The notes beneath the pieces were generated by a model. It searched no databases. It saw only the letters and a list, made by a program, of their open reading frames with translations, and was not told where the DNA came from. Of a stretch of 64,000 bases of DNA, positions 10,800-20,899 are shown one piece after another. Position 1 is the stretch's first letter. Each line of letters opens with the position of its first letter. The position numbers and the translations under genes are program-made. Origin of the DNA: Megaustenia siamemsis (taxonomy: Eukaryota; Mollusca; Gastropoda; Stylommatophora; Ariophantidae); contig JAVIAB010000073.1 in NCBI GenBank assembly GCA_032433765.1, positions 57,136,565-57,200,564 of the forward strand, read 5' to 3'.

Positions 10800-12475
10800 G
10801 AGACAGATAGGTACACAATATTTGAAATATTCTTAGATTATTCCAGTTCTGTTTGTGTCTTCTTTTTTTAAATTTAATATAGATCGTCATTAGAGAATTT
10901 AGTTTTATTGAGCCATCGCTTCCATATTTTTTTCACTTTAGTCTGAGGATCTTTCTCCACACTTTCTGTAACTACATGTCATCACAATTATTTATGCAGC
11001 ATCCTCCAACTATTTGCTATGGCTAACATACCATTTATCTCAATTTATTTACATTATACGGAGGGAACAAATCAAGTACGCCTCCTTGCCTAACTCATAC
11101 TGGAGTATTTGTATAAAATTGTCTTATTTTCAATTTATGTAGCTGAAGATTTCTTTAAAAATTAATTACAGACTTTTATTGTTACTAATTTCGGTCTCAG
11201 ACCTTTAAATAAAACCAAGTAAGTATATGACTCTATCTATGATTCACTCTACTAACTCTGGAATTATTTTCCTGGTTTGAAAAGAATTATGTGACATTAA
11301 ATTTAGTACTACATAATGTAATCAAGTTCAAACTTCTGTACAAAATTGTTGTATAAATTAAATTAAAGAAAAAAATGTACACAAAATAAAAAAAATGATT
11401 AATGGGACATAATAATACTTTTTAATCTTCATGAATGTTGGTCAAGATATCTAGATCTAATGTTCTTGGTGCATGAAGTTGAAAAGTGTAAATAGAAATT
11501 GCTGCTTGCTTTGGCAGCATTACGATCTTTCATTATTATAGCTATATATGTGCTAGACTTTCACTTTGGGTGTATTTTGTTGGTTTCATCAAACTTGACT
11601 TGCAATTTGTGAAGTGAATGATGTCATCAAGTTCAAATTTCTGTATTGTTTTTTTTCTTAGCTTCTTCTGGACAATGATCCGATTTGTCAGATTACTAGC
11701 TAAACCTACTAGGGAACAGGCAAATAATTGCAATGCTGCACTGCACTGCATCATTTTCACTGCTCTCAGTTACTTCACCTACCTTGACCATCTCTCGTCA
11801 GTCTATCCCCTCCATCATATCTGTGTATCACCCTCCTTCCTGATCGCAACTACCGCCTCTTTGTTATGGATGTCTCTCACCCTACCTCTCCTCATGTAGC
11901 ATACACATCTCTCTCTCTCCTTTCTTATTTCAACATCCTACGTTCCTCTCCCTCCACTTGATCATCTAACATGTAGTTTTAGATAATTGTGCTTCACCGT
12001 TTGTTGTCATTGTCCCTGTATTCTGAAGAAGGCCACAGGCCGAAACGTCAGTATTGTGTTGTGTTCCTTCCTTGTAAAGCTGTCACCATACCTTGGAGTG
12101 TTTATCACACCCCACTACTGGCTCCTAAACCTACTAGACCCTTATTCATTATAGACTATCCATTATCTGATAGGTACTGTTGAATTTGTGTTTTGTGAAG
12201 CAATGATTTGGCTTTTATATTAGCTAAAACTTCACTGTTAAACATAGACTAGATCTAATCAGTGCTTCAGATCGATACCAGATGTGGTATGTATTTTTTA
12301 AAGCAAAAAATATGCGTTTTTTCAACATATATATGTTTTAATTCTGAAGTCATGTACAAAAATGTAAATTCAATTTTCATGGACAAAAATGCATCAAATA
12401 AACTGTATTTTGAAGGACTGTATGTTTTAGTGCAAAATGTCAAGAAAAATGGATAGAAATAATTGTAATCATGTC
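10800..12475. other. Intron, mostly featureless; one hammerhead-like repeat remnant
   Basis: AT-rich. A pyrimidine-rich section (11760-12000) and the GGCC-palindrome motif at 12023-12049 (separate entry) are the only structure. Open frames here are short and lack motifs or splice signals. Confidence 0.45.
12023..12049 (+). other. Hammerhead-ribozyme-like motif in a repeat remnant
   Basis: CTGAAGA, then AGGCC-ACA-GGCC (a 4-bp GGCC stem with a 3-nt loop), then GAAACGTC. This is the catalytic-core order of a hammerhead (CUGANGA, stem II, GAAA, stem III strand), with one extra A before stem II. No clear stem III partner or stem I was found, so it is probably degenerate or only superficially similar. 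Such motifs are known in Penelope-like elements and retrozymes of invertebrates. Confidence 0.35.
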
Positions 12476-12479
12476 AAGT

Positions 12480-12556
12480 AGGCAACTTACAAAGTAAGCA
12501 ACTTACAAAGTAAGCAACTTACAAAGTAGGCAACTTACAAAGTAGGCAACTTACAA
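12480..12556. repeat. 15-bp minisatellite, about 5 copies
   Basis: Unit GGCAACTTACAAAGT or AGCAACTTACAAAGT (AAGTAGGC versus AAGTAAGC variants). Short, perfect except at one position. Confidence 0.93.
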
Positions 12557-12826
12557 TGTTTTAAATGTAAAAAGATCTGCCTATGAACAACTTTTATTTT
12601 CTAGAATTTATTGTCTAGCAGCACTATTTTCACAAATGAGAAACTGTAAAAAAGGATTTAATGCAATCCACATTGTTAAGCAAAACTATTGATCTCTGTT
12701 GTCTGATACAAGAACAATGAGAAGATGACAGATGCTTTTGTTATAACACCAGAATTTTAATGTCAGTTTTTTTTTATTGATAAAGCAATTTATGTTGTTT
12801 CAGTACATGTGTGGCTTGTTTCTGAC

Positions 12827-12983
12827 CTTTCTTCATGCGCAATTGTCTTAATCTCGGAGCACCAAGATGATAAAGATTCCATATAGATGTGTATTGTCTC
12901 TCTTCTGATTTTAAAAGTTGACCATTTGTGTCTTTTTCAGGAAAAACCCATGGAACAAACACATTCTCCAACCAGTTAAAGTA
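12827..12983 (-). CDS. Polycystin exon 14 (start of extracellular polycystin domain)
   Basis: 157 nt, phase 0 to phase 1. Donor AAAG|GTCAGA. The phase-compatible acceptor is ACAGTACAG at 12984-12985. A nearby CAACAG six bases upstream would shift phase unless another upstream exon is used. Encodes FNWLENVFVPWVFPEKDT, a variable stretch, then YTSIWNLYHLGAPRLRQLRM. The F..WL...(L/V)P and (V/L)G.PRLRQ(L/V)R motifs are hallmarks of the region following TM6. Confidence 0.9.
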
Positions 12984-13184
12984 CTGTACTGTTGTGTTTA
13001 TCTACATCAGGAGAACAAGAGAGTTATTTTCTTTCTATGATTAAAAAAAACAGTAATTGTGTATGAGTTTTCTTATACATTTATTTGTATACATGAAAAT
13101 AAGTGTGTGCGTGTGCATGTTTTTTTGCAAACAAATAGTTTAAGCAAATAAGAATAAAGCACCAAACTTGCCTCTACTTGGGTA

Positions 13185-13303
13185 CATATCATTACTACAT
13201 ATCATATCATATCATTACTACATATCATATCATAACTACATATCATATCATTACTACATATCATATCATATCATATCATTACTACATATCATATCATATT
13301 ATT
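13185..13303. repeat. TATCATATCATTACTACA-type simple repeat
   Basis: Irregular tandem of ATCATATC and ATTACTACAT blocks over about 120 bp. The predicted IISYHYYI-type peptide repeats are artefacts of this array. Confidence 0.9.
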
Positions 13304-13748
13304 ACTTACTTTCTCAAATGCTCTATTTCATTGATTGCTTTCTTTTATTTCAAATGTTTTACATCTGTATATTTTTTTCTAGTCATTTAAAATTTGTGAA
13401 AATAAATGTCTGTAATGTTTACCTTGTACTCGTGGTTACAAGATGCAGGTCACCAAGTGGACTAGACTGATCATTTCTTATAAGATAGACACAAGTATGA
13501 TTCCCAAATTGGTCAAGGCTTTTAATCTTTTGGAAGTGAGTGGAAAACATCAGCCTGTACATTACATGACGACTGCAATAGGTTTCAGTCCCAGCTCAGT
13601 CACTCACTTTCAAACAGACACAAGTTTGTTTAATCAGTTCCACTTGGTCCCTCCGTTGACTGTTGCATTTTCAAGTCAAGAGGAATGTTATCTAAATTCA
13701 AGACAGCTACAGAGAAACAGGGGAGCACTTATATTTCTCAGTCTTATA

Positions 13749-14562
13749 ACACTGCAGAATTTGATATATAATAATGCAGAATTTGATATATAATAATGCA
13801 GAATTTGATATATAACACTGCAGAATTTGATATATAATAATGCAGAATTTGATATATAACACTGCAGAATTTGATATATAACACTGCAGAATTTGATATA
13901 TAATAATGCAGAATTTGATATATAATAATGCAGAATTTGATATATAATAATGCAGAATTTGATATATAATAATGCAGAATTTGATATATAATAATGCAGA
14001 ATTTGATATATAACACTGCAGAATTTGATATATAATAATGCAGAATTTGATATATAATAATGCAGAATTTGATATATAATAATGCAGAATTTGATATATA
14101 ATAATGCAGAATTTGATATATAACACTGCAGAATTTGATATATAATAATGCAGAATTTGATATATAACACTGCAGAATTTGATATATAATAATGCAGAAT
14201 TTGATATATAATAATGCAGAATTTGATATATAACACTGCAGAATTTGATATATAACACTGCAGAATTTGATATATAATAATGCAGAATTTGATATATAAT
14301 AATGCAGAATTTGATATATAATAATGCAGAATTTGATATATAATAATGCAGAATTTGATATATAATAATGCAGAATTTGATATATAACACTGCAGAATTT
14401 GATATATAATAATGCAGAATTTGATATATAACACTGCAGAATTTGATATATAATAATGCAGAATTTGATATATAATAATGCAGAATTTGATATATAACAC
14501 TGCAGAATTTGATATATAACACTGCAGAATTTGATATATAATAATGCAGAATTTGCTGAGGA
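13749..14562. repeat. 22-bp satellite array, 37 units of two types
   Basis: Unit TGCAGAATTTGATATATA preceded by either ATAA (type A) or AACAC/ACAC (type C); period 22 bp. Unit order, low to high coordinate: CAACACCAAAAACAAAACACAACCAAAAACACAACCA (letters are unit types, not bases). Units 14-25 and 26-37 have the same order, so a 12-unit (264-bp) block was duplicated. The array codes for a 298-311 residue repetitive peptide on the minus strand in all three frames because the unit contains no stop. That is an artefact, not a gene. Confidence 0.97.
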
Positions 14563-14568
14563 GGTAAT

Positions 14569-14828
14569 ATATCATCATCATCATGTGCCATACCGGTTGG
14601 CATAGGTGATCATGTCCCTCCACAATCTTCTATCAACAGTGCATCGTATCAGTTCTGTTGTTGACTGTTTTCCATGCCATGACACCAAGCTATCCAGTAT
14701 TTTCTCTCTTTGTCGCCCGCGATCTCTCTTTCCTTCTATTTTGCCAGTTGTAACCAAGTATTCCAACTTTCCTCTTCTCATGATGTGCCCGAAAAATGTT
14801 GATTGCTTCTTTCTGATGTTTTTTAAGA
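14569..14828 (-). mobile_element. RTE-like LINE 3' end inserted at the edge of the 22-bp array
   Basis: Minus-strand copy with an (ATG)n tail at 14569-14583 on plus. It encodes KKQSTFFGHIMRR, LEYLVTTGKIEGKRDRGR and a VDRRLWRDMITYANRYGT end. Array-like sequence (ATATAACACTGCAAAATTTG, GCTGAGGAGGTAAT) resumes at about 14830-14900. The LINE therefore landed within the distal part of the repeat locus and is younger than it. Confidence 0.88.
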
Positions 14829-15188
14829 ATATATAACACTGCAAAATTTGCTGAGGATGTAATATGTAACAATGCGGGATTTGCTGAGGAGGTAATCTGA
14901 GCACTTATGGACTCGTTTGATGTGTGATGAGTATAATCCAGCAACTAAACTCTTGATTACTAATCAAGCAACTGGGTTACAGAGATGAAGAGCTATCTAT
15001 CTAAGGCTTTCCAAAAAAAATGTTTGTTTATGAACACAATTCCCAATTAACCTTATATGAGGAAAAGTAAAATAAGTAAACCTTTTTTTAAATACCTTAT
15101 GTGTATGCAATCATATAGTGCTTTCTTTCTCAAAACATATTTTAATAATGGATTCAACTATATAAAACACACATTATATAAAACATAC

Positions 15189-15436
15189 AGTGCTAAAGCC
15201 TTCATCGTCATCTCCAACTAAATCAGAATGTATTTGTTTATGCAGGCGGAAATCATGTGTGCTGCGGTTTGCATAACAAATACTGCAGACAATGAGAAGA
15301 AAAACACAGTGGATGGCTAGTTCCCACAAGGTGTTTTGGATCATTGTATGAATCTTTCGCTTTCTGGTTATTGCTTTTAATTCCTCCTCTGAACAGGTTG
15401 ATAAGAAAGAGATACTTTCCCGTGGTGGGTTTGATT
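15189..15436 (-). CDS. Polycystin exon 13 (TM6 and flanks)
   Basis: 248 nt. Acceptor TTTTTACAG, excellent donor ACT|GTATGT, phase 0 out. Starts with two bases of a split codon, so the preceding exon must end in phase 1. Encodes a Ser/Glu-rich cytosolic linker (SEEELKAITRKRKIHTMIQN), TM6 (LAIHCVFLLIVCSICYANR) and the first extracellular residues (ANRSTHDFRLHK, then an acidic GDDDEG). The R.R......E.......(L)...AY.NR pattern is typical of polycystin-1 members. The exon before it was not found. Confidence 0.93.
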
Positions 15437-15439
15437 CTG

Positions 15440-16375
15440 TAAAAATAACAATTGTTCATCGTCTAATAGAAGGAAAGAAAATAAACATTTAAAAGAAACA
15501 ATATGTAGAAAGTATTAACAAAAATGTTTTTATATGCACAAAGATTTTATATATATATATATATATAAAACCAATAATATAACAATACTGTTGGGAATCA
15601 CTTAGTGAAAAATAATAACAGAGCTCACTTTGACAGTTTTATATTCTAACAAAGAAGAAATGCCAGTACTAAAAAATATTAAAAAGATAATAACATATAA
15701 TAAAATTATAATTTATAAGCCATATATAATTGAAGTTAAACTTATAAATTCATTTCATTGCAAATAAAATAAAAACCAAGAGATCTTGGTTTGCAGAATC
15801 ATTTTTAATTTGTTGGTCTTTAGAGATGGTTGGATGCAAGTTGTTATAGATTTACAGCAGTCACTGACTACTTTAAATTGTTTGTTTCCCAACTCTGCAT
15901 GATTTCTCAGATTGACTGCTGGTACTTTTCCCACTTTTGGCCCACACTTGTCAAGGCCGCCCTACACTCTCTCAGTAATACTGTCAGGTCAAAATGAGCT
16001 TTTCCTATGTGCACCTCCATCTTTCCCTCCACATTTTAGGTCATCTGATCCGTTCATTATAACCTTCATATTTATTCATTTTGCACTATTTACTATAACT
16101 TTTCTCCTCCCATTTCATTTTAAACAAAATAACAGTTTAGATATTCTTTATCTTGTTCTTACTGTTTTTGATGCCATATTCCCTGTTGACTTGAAGAATA
16201 TGATCGAGATCCAGTTCATTCACTCCTTTTACTGTACTCTTTCTTATGAAGACTGACAGAAGAAAGGACATCAATATTACCTGTGGATGAACAACGATAC
16301 AAAAGTAAAATACCCTCAGTCTATGAACCAAAACAAAATAAATACACTTCTACTAGTGAGATCAATTCAATATAA
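15440..16375. other. Intron, no supported feature
   Basis: AT-rich, with a short (TA)n run at 15548-15568. The exon that should connect exons 12 and 13 was sought in 15437-19057 and not found (see findings). Confidence 0.45.
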
Positions 16376-16600
16376 TCATCATCATCAGGTTGCATTTTCT
16401 TTGCAGAATGTTGCATACACCACAGCCCATCTGAAAAACTCTTTGTCTCCAGTCAGATCTTCCACTTCTGTTGCCATTTTCAGGGTCTCTTTGATGTCTT
16501 GAAACCACCTTCTTCTTGGTCTATCCCTGAATGTTGTCTTGAAACCATGCCTTCTTTCCAGCTCGCTGTATTGAACATAATGCACAGAGTATTTTGCCAA
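16376..16600 (-). mobile_element. LINE 3' end (family with ..RRRWFQDIKETL end)
   Basis: Minus-strand fragment with ATCATCATCATC tail. Reads RHGFKTTFRDRPRRRWFQDI, DIKETLKMATEVEDLTGD and FRWAVVYATFCKENAT. The same family occurs at 19560-20062 and 40430-40885. Confidence 0.8.
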
Positions 16601-16679
16601 AAATAATGGCAGTCATATTTTCACAATGCAGCACACTAACAGAAGTAAATAATAATAAAAACTGTATGTCCAGGGAAGG

Positions 16680-16870
16680 ATTGGCATATCCTTCCTATCA
16701 ACTAACAGTGGTTTCAGCAATATAATGTTGCCTTCTCCAGAAAAAACAAGCCTGAATGCAGTGAGATATACTTTCCACAAGTGTGTGTAAGTTAGTCTGT
16801 CCCAGTATTTTTCACCTACCTTCTTTGGTACCACTGCTAGGCTACTTCAGAACTGTCACATTTATCTCTT
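16680..16870 (+). repeat. Dispersed repeat family D, 5' part
   Basis: Matches the reverse complement of about 35720-35870: CCTGAATGCAGTGAG, then a TACTTTCCACAAGT or TACTTCCCACAAGT block, then GTCTGTCCCAGTATTTTTCA. Followed by CTAGGCTACTTCAG, matching 37912 onward. No coding potential, TIR or tail recognised. See finding on family D. Confidence 0.7.
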
Positions 16871-16889
16871 GCAGCCATGGTTTGGTGGT

Positions 16890-17165
16890 ATGAGCTGTGT
16901 TCATTGGGTTGTTATGTTCCAACTTTGTGTAATTCGTCCTGTTCAGCTCCTGGTTGACAGTAACACTAAATATTGTTGGGCTTACCAATCATGTATTGCT
17001 GTGCTTTCCACATTCTTCACTGGCCCAGTATGAATGACTTGGGTGAGATGCTCATGGTCATTTGTATCCAAAATTCTTGGCCTCCCACTACCTTCTTCTC
17101 ACTCAAATCTATTGTCTGCTTTTAATTTACTCATAACACTAGACTCAAGAATGCTCAAGATTTTG
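16890..17165 (-). pseudogene. Tc1/mariner-like transposase N-terminal relic
   Basis: Minus frame gives KILSILESSV..LKADNRF (one stop) then EGSGRPRILDTNDHEHLTQ. A helix-turn-helix segment followed by a GSGRPR hook is the arrangement in Tc1/mariner transposases. A second diverged copy is at 33640-33810 (ISERTV..., EGS.RPKILGTENHQHLT). No DDE domain or TIR seen. Confidence 0.45.
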
Positions 17166-17337
17166 GAAATGTTAGAACATGTTTGATTTCCTTAATTCTA
17201 AAACTGTGAAAGTAACATACTTTCAATTTTCTGGCACCAGCATTAGACATTTTTTCTTTTCTATTATCTGTTCCACCATTTTGAGATTAGTACTTGCCTT
17301 TTGTATTTGTTTTTTGTATGTTTGTTTGTTGTTTTGT

Positions 17338-17381
17338 ACCTGGCGAAGGCTTTTATCAAAACATCATAGTCTGTCTTATCT
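17338..17381 (+). other. Repeat remnant with degenerate hammerhead-like core
   Basis: GGCGAAGGCTTTTATCAAAA followed by CATCATAGTCTGTCTTATC. Clearly related to 29276-29320 (CCGATGAAGGCTTTTCTTAA..), so both derive from one repeat whose consensus would approach CUGAUGA..GAAA. The present copy lacks a full core. Confidence 0.35.
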
Positions 17382-17660
17382 TTCTCTATGTGAGACACAA
17401 AGTGGCAAAAGAAAACAGGGAATACCAAAAGAAACTCTAATAAGAACAATTAATAGAGATGGCTTAACAATGGGCATAAAAACAAAACAAAACCTACTGG
17501 TGAATTGCCAACATGGAGAAATGATTTCTGCCCTATGTGCCATCCTTGGCCTGAGAAGAACTTATCTAATACTAAAACAATCATCCATATCCCAAACCTT
17601 TACATATCTTGAGTTCATTTCACAATATTCATTTAGTATTAAAGATATATTGACAACTCA

Positions 17661-18425
17661 TTCTTCTTCTTTTCTCTTTTCACTGATACCTGAAAGGTGT
17701 CGTGGTTTATATCATTTGTCATTTTTGAGCTGCTCGAACTGTCTGAATTAGTGATTTTCCTCTGTTGTTACATGTCACTGTCACAGCATCTATCCATCTT
17801 CTTCTGGGTCTTCCTCTTGGTCTTTTTCCATGCATTCTCGAGAAGAACGCCTTTGATGGTGATAGGTGAGGATTCATTCTGACCAGGTGGCCAAACCATT
17901 TAAGTTGTTGTTGTTCTATATATTCTTGGCAGGGTTTTGTTCCTACCATTTTTCTTATGGTTTCATTTGGTATTCTATCTCTTCTTGTGTTGTTTGTTAC
18001 TTTTCTCAAGCATCGCATCTCACATGTATTTATCTTTCTTAATTGTGATTTAGAAAGGGTCCATGTTTGACTTTCATAGCACAAAGTTGGTGAAATATTT
18101 GGATGTCTTAGCAATGGTGAAAGCTGGTATGTGACAGCATTTACTTTTTGTATTCTCATGTCAATTTCTCTGTCTAGTTTTCCATCTTCTGTGAACATTG
18201 TGCCCAAATACTTGAATACTTCTACTTGTTTTATTTCTTTATCTTTGATCTTAATGTTTAATGAGTGTCTTAATTTACTTATTCTCATAGCCTCTGTTTT
18301 TGCTGTGTTAATTTTCATACTGTAGTTTGTGCAACTTTTATCTAGAGATGTTATATGTTGTTGTAGCAGGTTTTCGTTCTCATATATTAGGCATTGGTCA
18401 TCTGCGAATAGTAACTCATTAAGGA
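17661..18425 (-). mobile_element. Non-LTR LINE 3' half (RGRPRRRWIDAV family)
   Basis: Minus-strand copy, about 765 bp, with a (GAA)n tail at 17661-17672. Reads through RT catalytic FADDQCLIYENENLLQQHIT, KYLGTMFTEDGKLDREIDM, SQTWTLSKSQLRKINTCEM and KRPRGRPRRRWIDAVTVTCN. Long open stretch. A sister copy at 45369-46740 is longer. This copy lacks about 50 nt (AAKQQM..FI segment) that the sister retains. Confidence 0.88.
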
Positions 18426-18454
18426 CAGTAAAACTAAATGGAACAATCCTTAAA

Positions 18455-18840
18455 TAATGCCTGGGATAAATAATAGTATCAGATAGCAGAAACATTGCAG
18501 AAATTAGAAACAGAATAAGACAAGCAAAGACATAATTCAATAGAATGGAAAACATCCTATGTAACAAATCATTGTCAATTAATGTTTTAAAGCATGTCCT
18601 AAAGTGCCACATAGAACCTTTCTACTTTACAGAAGTGAGTCATGAACGATAATCAAGACAACACAAAGAACACCGGGGGCAGATGAGGTGTGGTTTATCA
18701 GAAGAATGCTACAAATTCCATGGATAGCAAAGATTTCTAATGAAGAATGTTTAAAAAGAGCTGAGAAATTAGAAATACCATCAGAATTATAAGAAAAAAA
18801 GACAATTTACATTTATTGTGCATGTGATATGAAATGAAGG
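18455..18840 (+). mobile_element. RTE-like LINE fragment
   Basis: Opposite strand to the preceding LINE. Broken frames give EIRNRIRQAKT.FNRMENIL, CNKSLSINVLKHVL and IRRMLQIPWIAKISNEE, a non-LTR C-terminus. Inserted beside the 5' end of the minus-strand copy. Confidence 0.7.
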
Positions 18841-19057
18841 CATTGTCTTTTCACATATTTACTAAAGACAGCATTTTAAAATTCAAATTAAGTATTGTTT
18901 AATAATAAAAATAAAACTGGAAGAAAATAAAAATTATCGCATTAAAAGGAAAAAGTTTTATCTTTATATAGAACCACTTTTATGATGACTAGCTTTGTGT
19001 TTTTTTCTACTGTCAAAATGCACATAATTTATTATGTTATTTTTCACAAATCTGTAC

Positions 19058-19254
19058 CTTAAAGGGATCTACAACAAACATGGACTGAAGGAATGCAAGA
19101 AAAAATGATGACAGCCACTCATGTGTCACATCTCTACCCCACTCCATAGAATAGAGGATTACAAAGAAGCTGCATATTAAGGTAACAGCAACCACAAGGG
19201 CCCAAGTAACATATCGCCAGAAATATGGCCATGCATTATTTATATCTTCAGCAT
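19058..19254 (-). CDS. Polycystin exon 12 (TM4-TM5)
   Basis: 197 nt. Acceptor ACATTACAG, donor TTTAAG|GTACAG, phase 0 out. Encodes INNAWPYFWRYVTWALVVAV continuing to LICSFFVILYS (TM4), a short loop (MEWGRDVTHE), then WLSSFFLAFLQSMFVVDPFK (start of TM5). The LP.W..Y..W...... and W..S........FV..P.K patterns are typical of the family. It requires one base from the previous exon, which decides the unusual donor of exon 11. The rest of TM5 should follow in an exon I could not find. Confidence 0.93.
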
Positions 19255-19259
19255 CTGTA

Positions 19260-19560
19260 ATGTAATAAAATATAAATAAAAATAATTAAAATATAATATA
19301 AATATAATATAAATATAATATAAATATAACAAAAGTCATAAATACATCAATAGCAATACAAATATTAATTAGAATGAAGATCATATAACAAAATACCAAT
19401 AAGGCAGTAAAATTAATGAGGACATGTATCTTCCCAATAGCAAGCAACACATGGTTGAAAATCTTGGACCATTGGCAAACAACAAAGAAAAAAATTGTTT
19501 CAGTCAAAACAAAATGGAACTGGACAATTCAAAGAATGTCTTGGATAATTAATAAGAAAA
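19260..19560. other. Intron, no supported feature
   Basis: Contains an (AATATAAAT)n-like A/T repeat at 19287-19330. The 73-codon hydrophobic minus-strand frame here lacks splice signals and family motifs. Confidence 0.4.
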
Positions 19561-20062
19561 ATTAAGAAATATTGAAATAACTGAATAATGAAAAGAGAAT
19601 TGTCTTGTAACATCTTAGAGAGGACATTACAATATAGTAAGTAAGTAAAGAGCCCCATCATGCCAAGTGACGTATAGGGAATATGGTGTTAGAGACCATA
19701 AATTTTACAGATCTTCAGCACATGATTTTTGGGGTAATGTGTTTGGTATTATGCCCATGATGCTTTACTTTTCCAGAGAAAATCCGGTACCCATTTAAGG
19801 CTGGATGAACCCGGAACCAGTCGGTCGGGATCGAACCCTACCTCTTGTCCTTTGTAAATTACAATATAGTGGTCACATCAAAAGGCTAAGTCTGGAAAGA
19901 ATAGTGATGAAAGGCATGATTCCAGGAAGATGACTCAGAGGTAGACCATGGAGAAGGTGGTTTCAAGACATCAAAGAGACCTTGATCAAAGAGACAGAGA
20001 TTCCTTCAGAAGGGCTATGATAACAACATGATTTGCAAAAGACATATAACTAGATGATGATA
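19560..20062 (+). mobile_element. LINE 3' end (..WRRWFQDIKETL family) split by a SINE
   Basis: 5' part ends at the SINE target (..ILERTLQYSGHIKR). 3' part continues as LSLERIVMKGMIPGR, RPWRRWFQDIKETL and a TAGATGATGATAAC end. Family member of 16376-16600 and 40430-40885, broken by stops. Confidence 0.78.
19638..19857 (-). mobile_element. tRNA-derived SINE, copy 2 (5'-truncated), nested in a LINE
   Basis: About 220 bp, lacking the A-box half of the tRNA head but keeping the B-box (GGGATCGAACCCTAC on plus). Perfect 12-bp duplication ATTACAATATAG at 19626-19637 and 19858-19869. Removing the SINE and one duplicate restores the LINE reading direction, which proves the order of insertion. Confidence 0.92.
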
Positions 20063-20069
20063 ACAAATT

Positions 20070-20890
20070 ATTATGTAATTATAATAAAAATTGAACTATC
20101 AAACATTTTTGTTCTTGAATTATCATTACAGGTTAAGACTTCTTCATGCATTTACACACTTTGTGTTTACACCATCAGACAACAGTTTATGGTAACTTTT
20201 ACCGTTGTCTGGAGTTCCTCTTTACAGTCAGTTAACATACATCGTTCACTACCAGAATACGTTGAGGTAGGTGTTTCACATCTTACAATGCATCTGTCCT
20301 CAGCATGCATTTGTTTGAGACTGCCTCCTTAGCATTGCTTCTTCTTGATCTTCCTACAAGGCACCAGCTATTTGTAGTCAGAGTTGATTCTCCTAGGAAT
20401 GCAATCTAACAAGTCTCTCCTACCTGAACCTGTATTATGTTTTCCTTCTCTTGGATGAATTGTATGCATAAACTAACATGTTCCACCTGCATAGTGTTTT
20501 GGTTTGGTTTTCTCTCAGACCTTCACTAGCTGGGATATGCTCCCTTGTTATAATATTGAAGTGACAAATGTTATTCTTACTTTTCAAAGTTAAAAGAGTT
20601 GACATTTAAATTAGCTCATGGTTATGATGAGAATGGTTCTTCTCATGATGAATTAAAAAACTTAATAATAGTAATGTGCTTTCTATTTCAGGAGATAAAT
20701 TGATGTTTTCAGAGGCATCAGTGGAAGATGAAGTAGTATCTTGATCAGCTGCTGCCACTGATCTTCAAACAAGCAGTCAGCTATGAGTCACTGACTACTT
20801 TCAGCCCATGTGTTGGTGAGCATAGGAGATCACTCAAGAGTCCTTGAACACAGTGTTTATTATGGTTGAATAGTCCTATTCTAGAATGAC
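20070..20890. other. Intron, no supported feature
   Basis: No tandem repeat, LINE motif or exon recognised. A CAG-terminated pyrimidine stretch at 20675-20692 on the plus strand resembles an acceptor but opens no useful frame. Confidence 0.4.
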
Positions 20891-20899
20891 AGCCTTGTC

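Noticed and set aside
13688..14623. Long minus-strand ORFs of 298-311 residues
   Set aside because: They are translations of the 22-bp satellite; the unit has no stop in any minus frame, so all three frames stay open. No gene-like composition.
15629..15668. Candidate missing TM5 exon (AG before 15668, GTGAGC after 15629, 40 nt, correct length modulo 3)
   Set aside because: In the phase required by exon 12 it contains a TAA stop after nine codons, and the other frames do not connect to exon 13.
18440..18612. Hydrophobic minus-strand frame (FACLILFLISAMFLL) as a possible TM5 exon
   Set aside because: The plus strand of the same bases reads as an RTE C-terminus (EIRNRIRQAKT, CNKSLSINVLKH), and no phase-compatible splice sites surround it.
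17719..18612. 297-residue minus-strand ORF as a host gene
   Set aside because: The C-terminal three quarters is the RT thumb and tail of a LINE with a near-identical sister at 45.4-46.0 kb.
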